From Strigamia acuminata (taxonomy: Eukaryota; Arthropoda; Chilopoda; Geophilomorpha; Linotaeniidae): a DNA stretch of 64,000 nt. The translations under genes and the position numbers were made by a program. Location of the stretch: assembly GCA_949358305.1 (NCBI GenBank), contig OX442316.1, forward strand, positions 4,960,001 to 5,024,000, written 5' to 3'. Shown here piece after piece: positions 26,090 to 38,194 of this stretch (positions within the stretch are counted from its first letter, which is position 1; each line of letters begins with the position of its first letter). The notes beneath the pieces are model-generated. The model saw only the letters and a list, made by a program, of their open reading frames with translations, made no database searches and had not been told where the DNA came from.

Positions 26090-27005
26090 TACAGGGTGTC
26101 TTGCCAAACATTTACCAGGTGAATTATTTCATAATCATGTTACTTCAAAAGAACTTTTGATTATGAATTCAAGTAAATGACATGTGACGAATTCAATGAA
26201 ACATTTTAAATTGATGTGACATTGTTGCATCACTGTTTTGCAACTCGTAACTTTTAAACCAACAATGCTACGCAAAAAATGTCAATTGCAACCATCTAAT
26301 TAGTCTAGAACTGTTCTTAAAAAAATTATCTTATACTAGGTGCATTCAGTAAGTCTAAAACTTATGCAAAACTCGTTTCGTGTTTGCACATGACGTCATT
26401 CCCATTCTCATTGAATAACATGTTATTCAATGGGAATGACGTCACGTGCAAACACGAAACGAGTTTTGCATACGTTTTAGACTTATTGAATGCACCTACT
26501 GAATAGTTTTGAGAAAAAGAGGTTTGAAATGTTAGTCTACTCAGCATTATAACTCAGCTTTGTAACCTAAAACTATTGAGGCAACCAAGTTAATCCTCAA
26601 TTAGGACACTTTATTGGGTCATACTTGTAAGTGGAAGAGAGGAAACACAAAAGAAAAAAAAATAATTTATTTTGGAAATACATTCCACATGATAGTTTTA
26701 GGTTACAAAGCTGAGTAGACTAATATTTCAAACCTTTTTTTCTCAAAACTTTTCAGTAAGAGATAATTTTTTAAAGAACAGTTCTAGACTAATTAGATAG
26801 TTCTCTACAACTTTGCAATTGACATTTTTTGCGTAGCATTGTTTGTTTAAAAGTTAGGAGTTGCAAAACAGTGATGCAACAATGTCACATGAATTTAACA
26901 TGTTTCATTGAATTCATAATTCGTAATTCATAATCAATAGTTTTTTTGAATTAACATGATTATAAAACAATTCACGTGGTAGGTGTTCAGCGAGACACCC
27001 TGTAT
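26090..27005. mobile_element. 0.9-kb foldback DNA transposon
   Basis: Ends TACAGGGTGTCTTGCC and its mirror GACACCCTGTA lie next to TA, mariner-like. The two halves are long inverted copies of each other. The B-C spacer at about 20000-20015 shows the uninterrupted sequence (CAATAGTATGCAAACCAATA), a paralogous empty site. No transposase ORF. Confidence 0.85.
26339..26500. mobile_element. Near-perfect palindromic MITE nested in the foldback element
   Basis: Arms of about 66 bp start AGGTGCATTCA and mirror as TGAATGCACCT; each contains TGACGTCA-like sequence. It interrupts only one half of the host foldback element; the mirror half (near 26755-26765) reads straight through, so it inserted later. 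TACT flanks both sides. Confidence 0.85.
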
Positions 27006-27089
27006 AAACCAATAGTGTATACTCATATTAATTGTTTCATCCAAAATACATTTGTTATCAGTTTTTTTCAGACATAAATGCATGTTATT

Positions 27090-30000
27090 TCACTCAGGTG
27101 ATCTGAGCGCTGCATCAGGATCAAGTACACTATATCGCATTAATAAACCATGTTGACTGTGGTTGCCAACATGACAATGCATAAGCCATTCACCGGTATT
27201 GACACCTAATAATTCAACTTGACTGAAATCGCCTGGGACCATATCCATCACATCATGGCGATGTGAACCTGTTTGTCGTCGAATAAATGTATTTCCTTAA
27301 AACAAAATAATCATGAGATGCATACTTTTTTCTATATATGATTAAGGATGCATTACCATGCCAGTGGAAAGTGTGCAACTCAACTGGATCTCCTAGACTG
27401 ATCAGATAAAACGCTGCAGTCTCACCCAAATAGAAATCCACGTGCCGAATACTCTCAAAACTGAATCCATTAATTGCCAACATCATGTTTGACATCACAA
27501 AATCTGGATCGATTTCCAAAGCCAGAGTTTCATTGGGTTTGCTTGTATATTTCTATAGTGGTTCAAAGCGATTGATTGAACGAGGCTAATTGAAATAAAC
27601 TTTTAGTTTACCATTATATTTGCGTATAAGTATGGGCTTAAATTTTCATCGTAAAAATTAAAAAACAAAGTAAATTCTCTGTCAACATCTCGGCGTCTAT
27701 CTGTAAGGTGCAAAACACAGGCTACATTGGTGTAATCACATACCGTTAAACAAGACATCAAAATAGAATAAGAGCTTTTTACCGTTTGCAGCTAATGTTC
27801 CCGTGCGGCAAATTATAATGGAACCCAACAATCCTGCCTGCATGTCAGCGTATTCATCGACACTGGACATGTAGGGCCAAAAAATACACGGGAAATCGTC
27901 ATAACTTGGGCCGGCACGAGCTGGCACGCTCCATTCGTACATGTGGGTTTGATCAGGACCAACAGAAGCACCTTTGTCACCTGATGTTCCATCATTGTAC
28001 GCTTGACCTGAAATGAATGCAGCATTATGAGATAATATACACAACTCAGGATGGGTATCTTGAAACATTAAAAGATTTTTTTTTAGAATCTAATGTTTGT
28101 TTTTATAACAGATGGTAAAGTACCTTCATTTGGTTTGTTATAAAATACTCCATGAGGTTGTATTGAAAAGTTAAACCTTGCTAGGTTTTTGAAGATTACT
28201 CGAATTGTATCGCCAACTTCGGCTTTAATAGACGGCCCCAATGTGCCCAGATGAAGTTCTCTTTCTGTCCGAACTTTCTGGATCTTAAATGTTTGATCGG
28301 TGAATTCTCTGTACAAAGCTTTTGTGTATATATGGCCAATAGTGTGGTCACCTTGTACGTAAAACACTTTGGAATTGCTATAATTGAGAAATTACAGGAA
28401 GACAAAGTGAAGTCTGTTTAATATAGAGGCAGATTTTCTTACGAGTCTTGGTCGAGAGGTAATCCTGACACTGGATGATGTGTAATGTTCGGATAATAAT
28501 TCCACTCTTCTTCTACAGCTCCAATGTGATATGTGCGAGTTTTACCTTCCGTTTGCTTCCTTGTGAATTTTAGCCATGGGGATTTTTCCACCAAATAGAA
28601 TGCAGTCATTCCTTTTTCGTTACTGGTGAGATGAATCATGTCTTCAATGAGCCACCTACCTATATAAAGTCTGTAAAATTAACTCTAACTCTACTAAATC
28701 CATAAAACGAAATATTTAATTGCCTGGGTTGTCTGGTGTCATTTGCAATGTCTTAAACAAATCCGGTATGAGAGGAAATGTATCTTTTCTTGCACCATCA
28801 GTTTGGAATGTATTGCCATGGAAAAACGGCACATGCATGTCCCCATTCGCGTAACCTGCACTTGTGATAAGCCAAGAAATCGTTTCTCCTTCTACCATTT
28901 GTAGACCAGGCAAATTCCCAAAAGAGTATCCATTTATAGCTGAAAGTTAAAATGAAAGGAAAATGTTTAATTTCCAGTAAAATGCTACTATTAAGTACTA
29001 CAAATACATCGCATGTTATTTGAATCGAGGTATTTAGGAGATTTGGCCAATTCGTCTGCATTTTCGTTTATCCCACATGCCCGCGCAACATTTTCTTGCC
29101 AGTAATGGCTTTCTGTTTCCTGAACGTTTGAAAACAACAAGTAGAAACGTCTGTCTACCTGGAATGATCGAATGGTATCATACTCTGATTCTAAATGGTA
29201 AAACTACAATAAGTCCTTACTTTGCTCTGTTTACTTATTTTTTTACAAATTAGTAGTGGCCCACTAAGACCAGAAAAGGTGTCCTTGACTTGATCAACTG
29301 CAGAATAATATCGGCCGAACAAACAGTCTTCGTCGCGCTTTCTCGGCGCAACATGGCGTGGAACTATCCATTTGTATTTTCGCTCTTCATTTGGAGCTAC
29401 AGAAACTGTGGATTCAAAATATGAAATATGAGAAAGAGAAATATAAACCTCAAACCAATGATGGATTACCTGTTGGTCCACCTTCATACTGCGTGCCCTG
29501 CTCGTTTGCAGAGATGAAATATCGTTGTGCTTGAATCGAATATGGCCGAGATGCACGGTTGAGAAAATGTACTTTAATTGTATCGCCAACGTTAGCCTTG
29601 ATAACAGGGCCTAAGAATCCCAAGTGTTCTTCTGAAGGTGGGCGTATAAGTGGTGTTGTAAATGTGGAATCTTTATATCCTTTGTAAATTGCTTTTTTGT
29701 ATTTGCCATTGAGACGACATGTGTCGTTTGATGAACCAAAACTGTTTGCTGCAAGTCTACGGGAGAAATTATTAATCAAATTGAATTGGGAGCTTCAGAT
29801 GACATTTTTGTACTGCGTTAATGGAATTCGTGTTCGTTGATCGACTCCTGAAGGTGCGTAGTCCCAGATTACTTCTTCGGCTGCTATGAAATAAGTGCGA
29901 ACTTTTCCATTCAGATGAAAATGATTCTCTGTTGATGATTTCGTTTTGTTGCATTTGTTAACGTTGAAAAATGTTTGCATTCCAGCTGGAAGGTAAATTG

Positions 30001-31519
30001 AACATTATTTCACAGATTATTTTGTTGTTGGTACTGTTCACCTTTAATGTAATCTCTAGCCTGGCAAGAGAGAATCCATTTGCCTTCATTTTTAGCATCA
30101 ATGTTAGCAGTCAGTGAAGAGCCTGGGTACAGACCAACAGTAACTCTGGTGTGTTTGTATATTTCCATTGTTTGTCCTTGCACGTAAACAGTATGTGCAT
30201 CGAAATCATTGCCAACCACTGCCATGTAAAGACTGACTTTATCTCCCAAACACACGTCTAATCCTTTTAAATTTCCATAAATATAACCATTGATGGCGTG
30301 TTTACGGTTGCCAAGCTAATGGGAATAAAGATTTTGCTTTCTAAATTACAAAATTTTTGATTAAATTATAAAACCTCAAAAGGTTTAATGTTGTGTTGCA
30401 AAACTGCTTCTGTGATTCCTGCCGCTTGAATGTTTTCTTTAATGTATTGACTGAAATTTTCATCCATGATTCCAAACAGAAGAGAAAATTCTTTGTCGAC
30501 GTCATAACGATTTCCTTTGTCGTCTAAAATACCTGTAAAGAAACATTTTAAGTTTACTATTCCATCAAACAACGAATAAGAATTTAGTTTTGTTTTCCCA
30601 TTGGCAAGAAAGTCCAGAAAGTAAAATTTCTCGCATTTCTCGAGCCCAGAATGTACACAACAAGAGAATATGACTGCATGGTCAGTGGTTGCAACAATGC
30701 AACCCAACCATACGGAAATACACCTTAGGATTCACTGACTTCTAGACAAACCCAATAAAGGCATCTGAAGTCTTTTTCTTTCGTGTGTATGCTAAGTACC
30801 TTTTTTACACGTGGCCATGATTCCAACTGCACCAGTCATTACTTCAACTTCAGCAATATTATGGGAATGATAAAGCCATGCCATGCAATTTGGATCTTTA
30901 TCTGTCGGTCCATATTCTGGTCTTACGCTCCAAATATATGTGTAATTATGTCCTGGTGGAACTGCATCATCCAATTTATTTTTTCCCGAGGTCCCATCCG
31001 CATACAAAGCACCTAGACGTTGTTATCATTAACATTTAATAGCGCCCCCTCGTAAAATTACAGTACCTTCACTGTCCTTGTTGTAGAAAACTCCATGAGG
31101 GTGAATACTGTACGGGAATTTAGCTTGATTTTGGAAATGAACTATCATGGTGTCTCCAATCTCGGCTTTCATCAATGGACCAATCATTCCTAACCATTCC
31201 GGGTCTTCGGTTCGTTGTTTGAAAGTCGCATCTGTGAATTGCCGGTAGAGAGTTTTCCTAAATTTAGTCCCAGGTGTTGGTACTTTGGGATCGAGTTTGA
31301 GGTATAAATCAGTATCCCTTTGGAGAAAAATAAATAAAATCTAAGTAAAAACTTTACGTTATTATAAAACTCGAATGTTTACATCGGGTTTCCGGAATAA
31401 ATTTGATTTCCTTTTGGTGCGTAGTCCCATACTTCTTCAACAGCAGCGATGTAATAAATGCGCTCTATTGTCAGACAAGTCTGGATGCATGCAAGAAGCA
31501 TCCATATTGTTGCTATCAT
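27090..31519 (-). CDS. Gene D: ceruloplasmin/hephaestin-type multicopper oxidase
   Basis: Sixteen exons: 31519-31383, 31317-31067, 31012-30800, 30532-30375, 30315-30042, 29985-29814, 29756-29470, 29405-29221, 29158-29008, 28939-28724, 28659-28443, 28377-28124, 28007-27783, 27700-27612, 27552-27357, 27295-27090; 3231 nt, 1076 aa. Start [20 protein letters not shown] is a signal peptide. Trinuclear copper motifs HPHG, YHSH, HTFHWHG and HCH are kept. The domain 6 loop is [12 protein letters not shown]: Leu at the axial position, a state that in multicopper oxidases generally goes with a high redox potential. Domain 2 [12 protein letters not shown] and domain 4 [10 protein letters not shown] lack type 1 ligands. 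Intron 10 has a GC donor (CCCAG|GCAATT). Secreted; ferroxidase role inferred. Confidence 0.92.
28723..28724 (-). other. GC-AG intron 10 in gene D (shared by B-F)
   Basis: The exon ends CCCAG followed by GCAATTAAATATT; the only in-frame join to the next exon (…NPG|RWLIED…) uses this GC donor with acceptor TATATAG. The same donor sits at 15818, 21733, 34452 and 41371 (approximate last two). Gene A has a normal GTAAAA here (8151). Confidence 0.8.
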
Positions 31520-32820
31520 GTTAAATGAACTAACAGTGAAGGCAAATAATTTGGTTACCAAAAGATGCACAAGTTGGTTATGCCAATCAACAAACGTTTG
31601 TCATCACAGCTCTGTAAGCATCAATAAAATGATAATAAAATAGTAATTAAAATGATTAAACTCATTAGTATTCTATTCAAATTACAGATCTCATTAGTGT
31701 TGAATAAATACGGATCAAGTGTGTCACATCCTACGTTATAGTTGTATACGTTACATCACAACTATGCACTAGACCAAGGTTCGGCAAGTAATTTTAAGTG
31801 GGGTCCGGATGCTATTAAAAAATTATATTGAGGTCTAGAAAAACACACTTAAAAACCTAAGAAAACGAAAAAAAAAAACATTTAAAAACCAAATAACCCC
31901 CCCCCCCCCCCAACAAACACACACAACCCAAAAAATACCAATTAAACCTAAAAAACAGGAAAAAAACAAGAAGAAAAACACGAAAAACCAAAGAAACCGA
32001 GAGAAAAACGTCGCTAAAACATCTCCGCGGTCCGCCTGTTGCCGACCGCTGGTAAACACTAGATACACCACTTAATGTATATGCACATAACTCAGGTTCA
32101 TCAATATTCACACCTAAGGATAACAGTTCATTGTGTAAACTTAACACTTTACTCAAATAAGATGACACAGTTTCACTTGGTTGCATGGTGACTATCCAAT
32201 TGTGCACGTAATTGTAATTTTAACTCTGTACTGGATCGTTGATGTAGATCATTTAGCTTTTGCCAGGCTTCTTTAGCAGATTTCACATTATGCACATATT
32301 GCATCTGTGTTGAATCAATTGCTGATAAAATTACATTAAGTGCATCTATATCTGCCTTTGCTCAAGCCTCTATCTTTTCATCAACTACTGCATCTTGTTT
32401 ACTAGAAACATTAAAAGGTTCAGTAACCTTTAGACAGCAATAAAGTTTTCACATGGAAAGACCAACCTGAATAATTTTTACCAGTTAACTTTATGACTGG
32501 CACTACAGAATGCTCTGCCATTCTGTAGGTTTAATTCAAATTCAGAGCAAAATTTATTCTAAGATTCCATATTAATACGTCCAACACACAAAAGGAAAGA
32601 AGGTCAAATCCTCGAAAAACATGCCCATAATGGGAAGTGCTGATCCAAAATCCATGTTAGTACTAAATCTTCACCAAATCAAATAAATCAGAAATACATT
32701 GAAGCATATTGTTAAAAATGCATCTGTATAGTGTATAAACCAATAATGTATACTCATGTTAATTATTTAATTCAAAATACATTTGTTATCAGTTTATTTT
32801 AGGCATGACTGCATGTTATT
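31520..32820. other. Spacer between genes D and E
   Basis: 5' flank of D (shared with B and C), an A-rich tract with a 15-nt C run (about 31840-32010), a copia gag remnant (32050-32521), and the 3' flank shared with C and D. Confidence 0.65.
32050..32521 (-). mobile_element. Ty1/copia gag remnant (D-E spacer)
   Basis: ATG at 32521 opens MAEHSVVPVIKLTGKNYSGW; further along are IVTMQPSETVSSYLSKVLSL and NIDEPELCAYTLSG, characteristic of copia-type gag. Stops and a frameshift break it. Homologous to 25500-25840. Confidence 0.8.
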
Positions 32821-35800
32821 TCACTCAGGTGTTCTGAGCGCCAAATCAGGATCAAGTACACGATATCGCATTAATAAACCATGTTGACTGTGGTTGCCAA
32901 CATGACAATGCATAAGCCATTCACCGGTATTGACACTTAATAATTCAACTTGACTGAAATCGCCTGGGGCCATATCCATCACATCGTGACGATGTGAACC
33001 TGTTTGTTGTCGAATAAATGTATTACCTTAAAACAAAATTATAATGAGATGCATACTTTTTCATATTTAATGAAGGATGCATTACCATGCCAGTGGAAAG
33101 TGTGCAACTGAAATGGATCTCCGAGACTGATCAGATAAAACGCTGCAATCTCACCTAAATACAAATCCACATGCCGAATACTGCCAAAACTGAATCCATT
33201 AATTGACATCATTATGTTTGACATCACAAAATCTGGATCGATTTCCAAAGCCAGAGTTTCATTGGGTTTGTTCGTATATTTCTATAGTGGTTCAAAGCGA
33301 TTGATTGAACGAAGCTAATTGAAATAAACTTTTAGTTTACCATTATATTTGCGGATAAGTATGGGCTTAAATTTTCATTGTAAAAATTAAAAAACAAAGT
33401 AAATTCTCTGTCAACATCTTCGCGTCTATCTGTAAGGTGCAAAACACAGATTACATTGGTGTAATCACAGACCGTTAAACAAGACATCAAAATAGAATAA
33501 GAGCTTTTTACCGTTTGCAGCTAATGTTCCCGTGCGGCAAATTATAATGGAACCCAACAATCCTGCCTGCATGTCAGCGTATTCATCGACACTGGACATG
33601 TAGGGCCAAAAAATACACGGGAAATCGTGATAACTTAGGCCGGCACGAGCTGGCACGCTCCATTCGTACACATGGGTTTGATCAGGACCAACAGAAGCAC
33701 CTTTGTCACCTGATGTTCCATCATTGTACGCTTGACCTGAAATGAATGCAGCATTATGAGATAATATACACAACTCAGGATGGGTATCTTGAAACATTAA
33801 AAGATTTTTTTTTAGAATCTAATGTTTGTTTTTATAACAGATGGTAAAGTACCTTCATTTGATTTGTTATAAAATACTCCATGAGGTTGTATTGAAAAGT
33901 TAAACCTTGCTAGGTTTTTGAAGATTACTCGAATTGTATCGCCAACTTCCGCTTTAATAGACGGACCCAATGTGCCCAGATGAAGTTCTCTTTCGGTCCG
34001 AACTTTCTGGATCTTAAATGTTTGATCGATAAATTCTCTGTACACAGCTTTTGTGTATATATGGCCAATAGAGTGGTCACCTTGTACGTAAAACTCTTTG
34101 GAATCGCTATAATTGAGAAATTACAGGAAGACAAAGTGAAGTTTGTTTGATATAGCGGCAGATTTTCTTACGGGTCTTGGTCAAAAGGTAATCCTGACAA
34201 TGGATGATGTGTAATGTCCGGATAATAATTCCACTCTTTTTCTACAGCTCCAATGTAATATGTGCAAGTTTTACCTTCTGTTTTCTTCCTTGTGTTTTTT
34301 AGCAATGGGGATTTCTTTACTGTATAGAATGCAGTCATCCCTTTTTCATTGCTGGTGGAATGAATCATGTCCTCAATGAGCCACCTACCTACATAAAGTC
34401 TATAAAATTAACTCTAACTATACTAAATGCATTAAACAAAATATTTAATTGCCTGGGTTGTCTGGTGTCATTTGCAATGTCTTAAACAAATCCGGAATGA
34501 GAGGAAATGTATCTTTTCTTGCACCATCAGTTTGGAATGTATTGCCATGGAAGAACGGCACGTGCATATCCCCTTTCCCGTAACCTGCACTTGTGATAAA
34601 CCAAGAAATCGTTTCTCCTTCTAGCATTTGTAGACCAGGCAAATTGCCATATGTGTATCCATTTATAGCTGAAAGTTAAAATGAAAGGAAAATGTTTCAT
34701 TTAGGGTAACATTTCTTGCTACTATTAAGTACATCGCATGTTATTTGAATTGATGGTTTTAAGAGATTTATCCAATTTGTTTGTAATTGTGCTTTTCCCG
34801 CATGCCCGCGCAACATTTTCTTGCCAGTAATGGCTTTCTGTTTCCTGAACGTTTGAAAACAATAAGTAGAACTGTTTGTCTACCTGGAATGATTGAATGG
34901 TAGTATACTCCTTATTCTAAATGGTGCAAATACAATAAGTCCTTACTTTGCTCTGTTTACTTTTTTTTTGCAAATTAGTAGTGGCCCACTTAGGCCGGAA
35001 AAGGTGTCCTTGATTTGATCAACTGCAGAATAATATCGACCAAACAAACAGTCTTCGTCGAGCTTTCTCGGCCCAACATTTTGTGGAACTGTCCATGTGT
35101 ATATTCGCTGCTCATTTGGAGCTACAGAAACTGTGGATTCAAAATATGAAATATGAGAAAGAGAAATATAAACCTCAAACCAATGATGGATTACCTGTTG
35201 GTCCACCTTCATACTGCGTGCCCTGCTCGTTTTTAGCGATGAAATATCGATGTGCTTGAATCGAATATGGCCGAGATGCACGGTTGAGAAAATGTACTTT
35301 GATTGTATCGCCAACGTTAGCCATGATAACGGGGCCTAAGAATCCCAAGTGTTCTTCTGAAAGTGGGCGTATAAGTGGTGTTGTAAATGTGGAATCGTTA
35401 TATCCTTTGTAAATTGCTTTTTTGTATTTGCCATTGAGACGACATGTGTCGTTTGATGAACCAAAACTGTTGGGTGCACATCTATGGGAGAAATTATTTA
35501 TTAAATTGAATTGGGAGCTTCAGATGACATTTTTGTACTGCGTTAATGGAATTCCTGTTCGTTGATCGACTCCTGAAGGTGCGTAATCCCAGATTACTTC
35601 TTCGGCTGCTATGAAATAAGTGCGAACTTTTCCATTCAGATGAAAATGATTCTCTGTTGATGATTTCGTTTTGTTGCATTTGTTTACGTTGAAAAATGTT
35701 TGCATTCCAGCTGGAAGGTAAATTGAACATTATTTCACTAATTATTTTGTTGTTGTTGTTTGATACTATTCACCTTTAATGTAATCTCGAGCCAGGCAAG

Positions 35801-38194
35801 AGAGAATCCATTTGCCTTCATTTTCAGCATCAATTGTTGCAAGGAGGGAAGTGCCTGGATAAATGGACACAGTTTCTCTGGTGTGTTCGTATATTTCCAT
35901 TGTTTGTCCTTGCACATATACAGTATGTGCATCGAAATCATTGCCAATCCTTGCCATGTAAAGACTGACTTTATCTCCCAAACACACATCTAATCCTCGT
36001 AAATTTCCATAAATATAACCATTGATGGCGTGTTTACGGTTGCCGAGCTAATGGGAAAAAAAAATTTGGTTTTTTAATTATTTACTTGGTGCTCAAGTTA
36101 TAAAAACCTGAAAAGGTACAAAGTTGTTTATTATAATTTCCTCCGTGATGCCTGCTGTTTCAATGTTTTCTTTTCTGTACTGACTGAAATTTTCATCCAT
36201 GATCCCAAATAGAAGAGAAAATTCTTTGTCGACGTCATAACGATTTCCATTCTCGTCTAAAATACCTGTAAAACGACGAATATGAGAGTTTGGTTTTGTG
36301 TTTGTCAAAGGATTCGGAAGAGGAAATTAACAGTATCGATTTATTAGCTATGTAAGGTTCAATCATCATTTGAGATGACTCTTGAAGGCATAGATGAATT
36401 TTCATCAAATTGTGTTGTCTTATTTTATTTTCAGTTTATTTTATTTTGGAAAAACACTAGAGCAACAGCTGTAACATTGAAAACCCAATGATTTGTAATA
36501 CTTTAAGTCAGCAAACATTGCATTTTTCTTAAAAAATAATGAAGAAAGAGCGAATTGGCCTAATACGGCCGAAACCAGTCAAAATGACCAGTTGAAATAA
36601 CATGAACAATACGTGCACAATACGTCACATAGAACGTTTTGGCATCAAATTGAGTGGTTTTAAATTTAGAAACACGCGAAACGTGCGAAGAGAATTGTAA
36701 AACCTAATACAATTAAAACGGAAATTTTGATTTCAGACACATGCAATTTTGGATAGATCTGGTTACCTGATATAGATGATTAAACTATATCTATTCATTC
36801 ATAAAATGCATACATATGTATATATTTTGCATTATTTTACATTAATTTCTTATTTACCGGTAGTCATTAAATCTTATTAAATTATTATTTCCTCAACCGG
36901 GCATTATGACGGTTGGAGGAAATTCCCGTCGTTCTAATGTTAAACATTTCCTCATTTTTGATAGCAGCAATATGTTAGTTACCTTTTTTACATGTAGCCA
37001 TGATTCCAATTATACCAGTCATTACTTCAATTTCAGCATGATTATGGGAATGATAAAGCCATGCCAAGCAATTAGGATCTTTATCTGTCGGTCCATATTC
37101 TGGTCTTACAATCCAAATATAAGTGTGATTATGTCCTGGTTGAACTGCATCATCCAATTTACTTTTTCCCGCAGTGCCATCACGGTATTCAGCACCTAAA
37201 TGTTCTTACGATTAAAGGTCAAGTGCACTGAGTGGGTTTTATTTTCTTTCTGGTAGAGCCTAATAAAAAAATATTTTTCATGTTAAAAATAATAAAATTT
37301 GGGCCTTTATCACTGTTCAATAACAATTGAAAAACTTGACTTTTTCAATGTGATGCATGATGATTGTTGGCTGGATGACAGACGTCATCAGTTCGGTGGT
37401 GGTTGGTAGTGGTGGTGTTGCGCATGCGCATCAGATTGCGCCTGCGCAGTGAACAGTTTTCACTTTCGCAATCAAGGTCAACCATTGTGAATCCAACCTA
37501 AACTCAGAAAAAGTTCCAGGTCAACTGAACTAGAGAACTGACAACGTCATATTCCCATGATTCTTTGCCTTGTCAACACCCGATGTTGCGATTGTTATTA
37601 AACAATGATAAAGGCCCAAATTTTATTTTTTTTTAACATGAAAAATATTTTTTCGTTAGGCTCTATCAGAAAAAAAATAAAACCCACTCAGTGCACTTGA
37701 CTTTTAATATTAATTCGACATGAAATAGTTAATTACAGTACCTTCACTGTCCTTGTGATAGAAAACTCCATGAGGGTGAATACTGTATGGGAATTTAGCT
37801 TGATTTTGGAAATGGATTATCATGGTGTCTCCAACCTCGGCTTTCATCAATGGACCGATCATTCCTAACCATTGCGGGTCTTCGGTTCGTTGTTTGAAAG
37901 TCGCATCTGTGAATTGCCGGTAGAGAGTTTTTCTGAATTTAGTCCCAGGAGTTGGTATTTTTGGATCTAGTTTGAGGTACAAATCTGTATCCCTTTGGAG
38001 AAAAGTTAGTAAAATTTAAGTTAAAACTTTACGTAATTATAAAACTCGAATGTTTACATCTGGTTTCCGGAATAAATGAGATTTCCTTCAGGTGCATAGT
38101 CCCATAATTCTTCAACAGCAGCCATATAATAAATGCGCTTGATTGCCAGAGAAGTCTGGATGAATGCAAGAAGAATCCATATTGATGGTGTCAT
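32821..38194 (-). CDS. Gene E: ceruloplasmin/hephaestin-type multicopper oxidase, with a compensated indel
   Basis: Same 16-exon plan. Placed exons include 38194-38058, 37992-37742, 37195-36983, 36265-36108 and 33026-32821. Signal peptide [35 protein letters not shown] and HCH are intact; domain 6 loop is [12 protein letters not shown] (axial Leu), as in D. Type 1 ligands of domains 2 and 4 are missing. Exon 8 has one base fewer than its paralogs in an A run near 34961-34969; the usual donor would then give a frameshift, but a GTAAAC just after the run gives an in-frame exon ending ICKKK. Introns 2 and 3 are unusually long (546 and 717 nt); intron 2 holds a palindromic MITE. Either functional with the shifted donor, or a very young pseudogene. 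Confidence 0.82.
37219..37700. mobile_element. 482-bp palindromic element in intron 2 of gene E
   Basis: Arms of about 110 bp start TCAAGTGCACTGAGTGGGTT and mirror as AACCCACTCAGTGCACTTGA. No ORF. The corresponding introns of B, C, D and F lack it. Confidence 0.85.

Larger units (their letters stand above)
24471..27089. other. Spacer between genes C and D
   Basis: 5' flank of C, then a copia integrase remnant (24745-25440), copia gag remnant (25500-25840), a shared 3'-flank block, and a 0.9-kb foldback element with a nested MITE (26090-27005). No intact gene. Confidence 0.7.

Noticed and set aside
31835-32071. Phe/Leu-rich minus ORF
   Set aside because: Translation of an A-rich and poly-C tract fused to the copia gag remnant.
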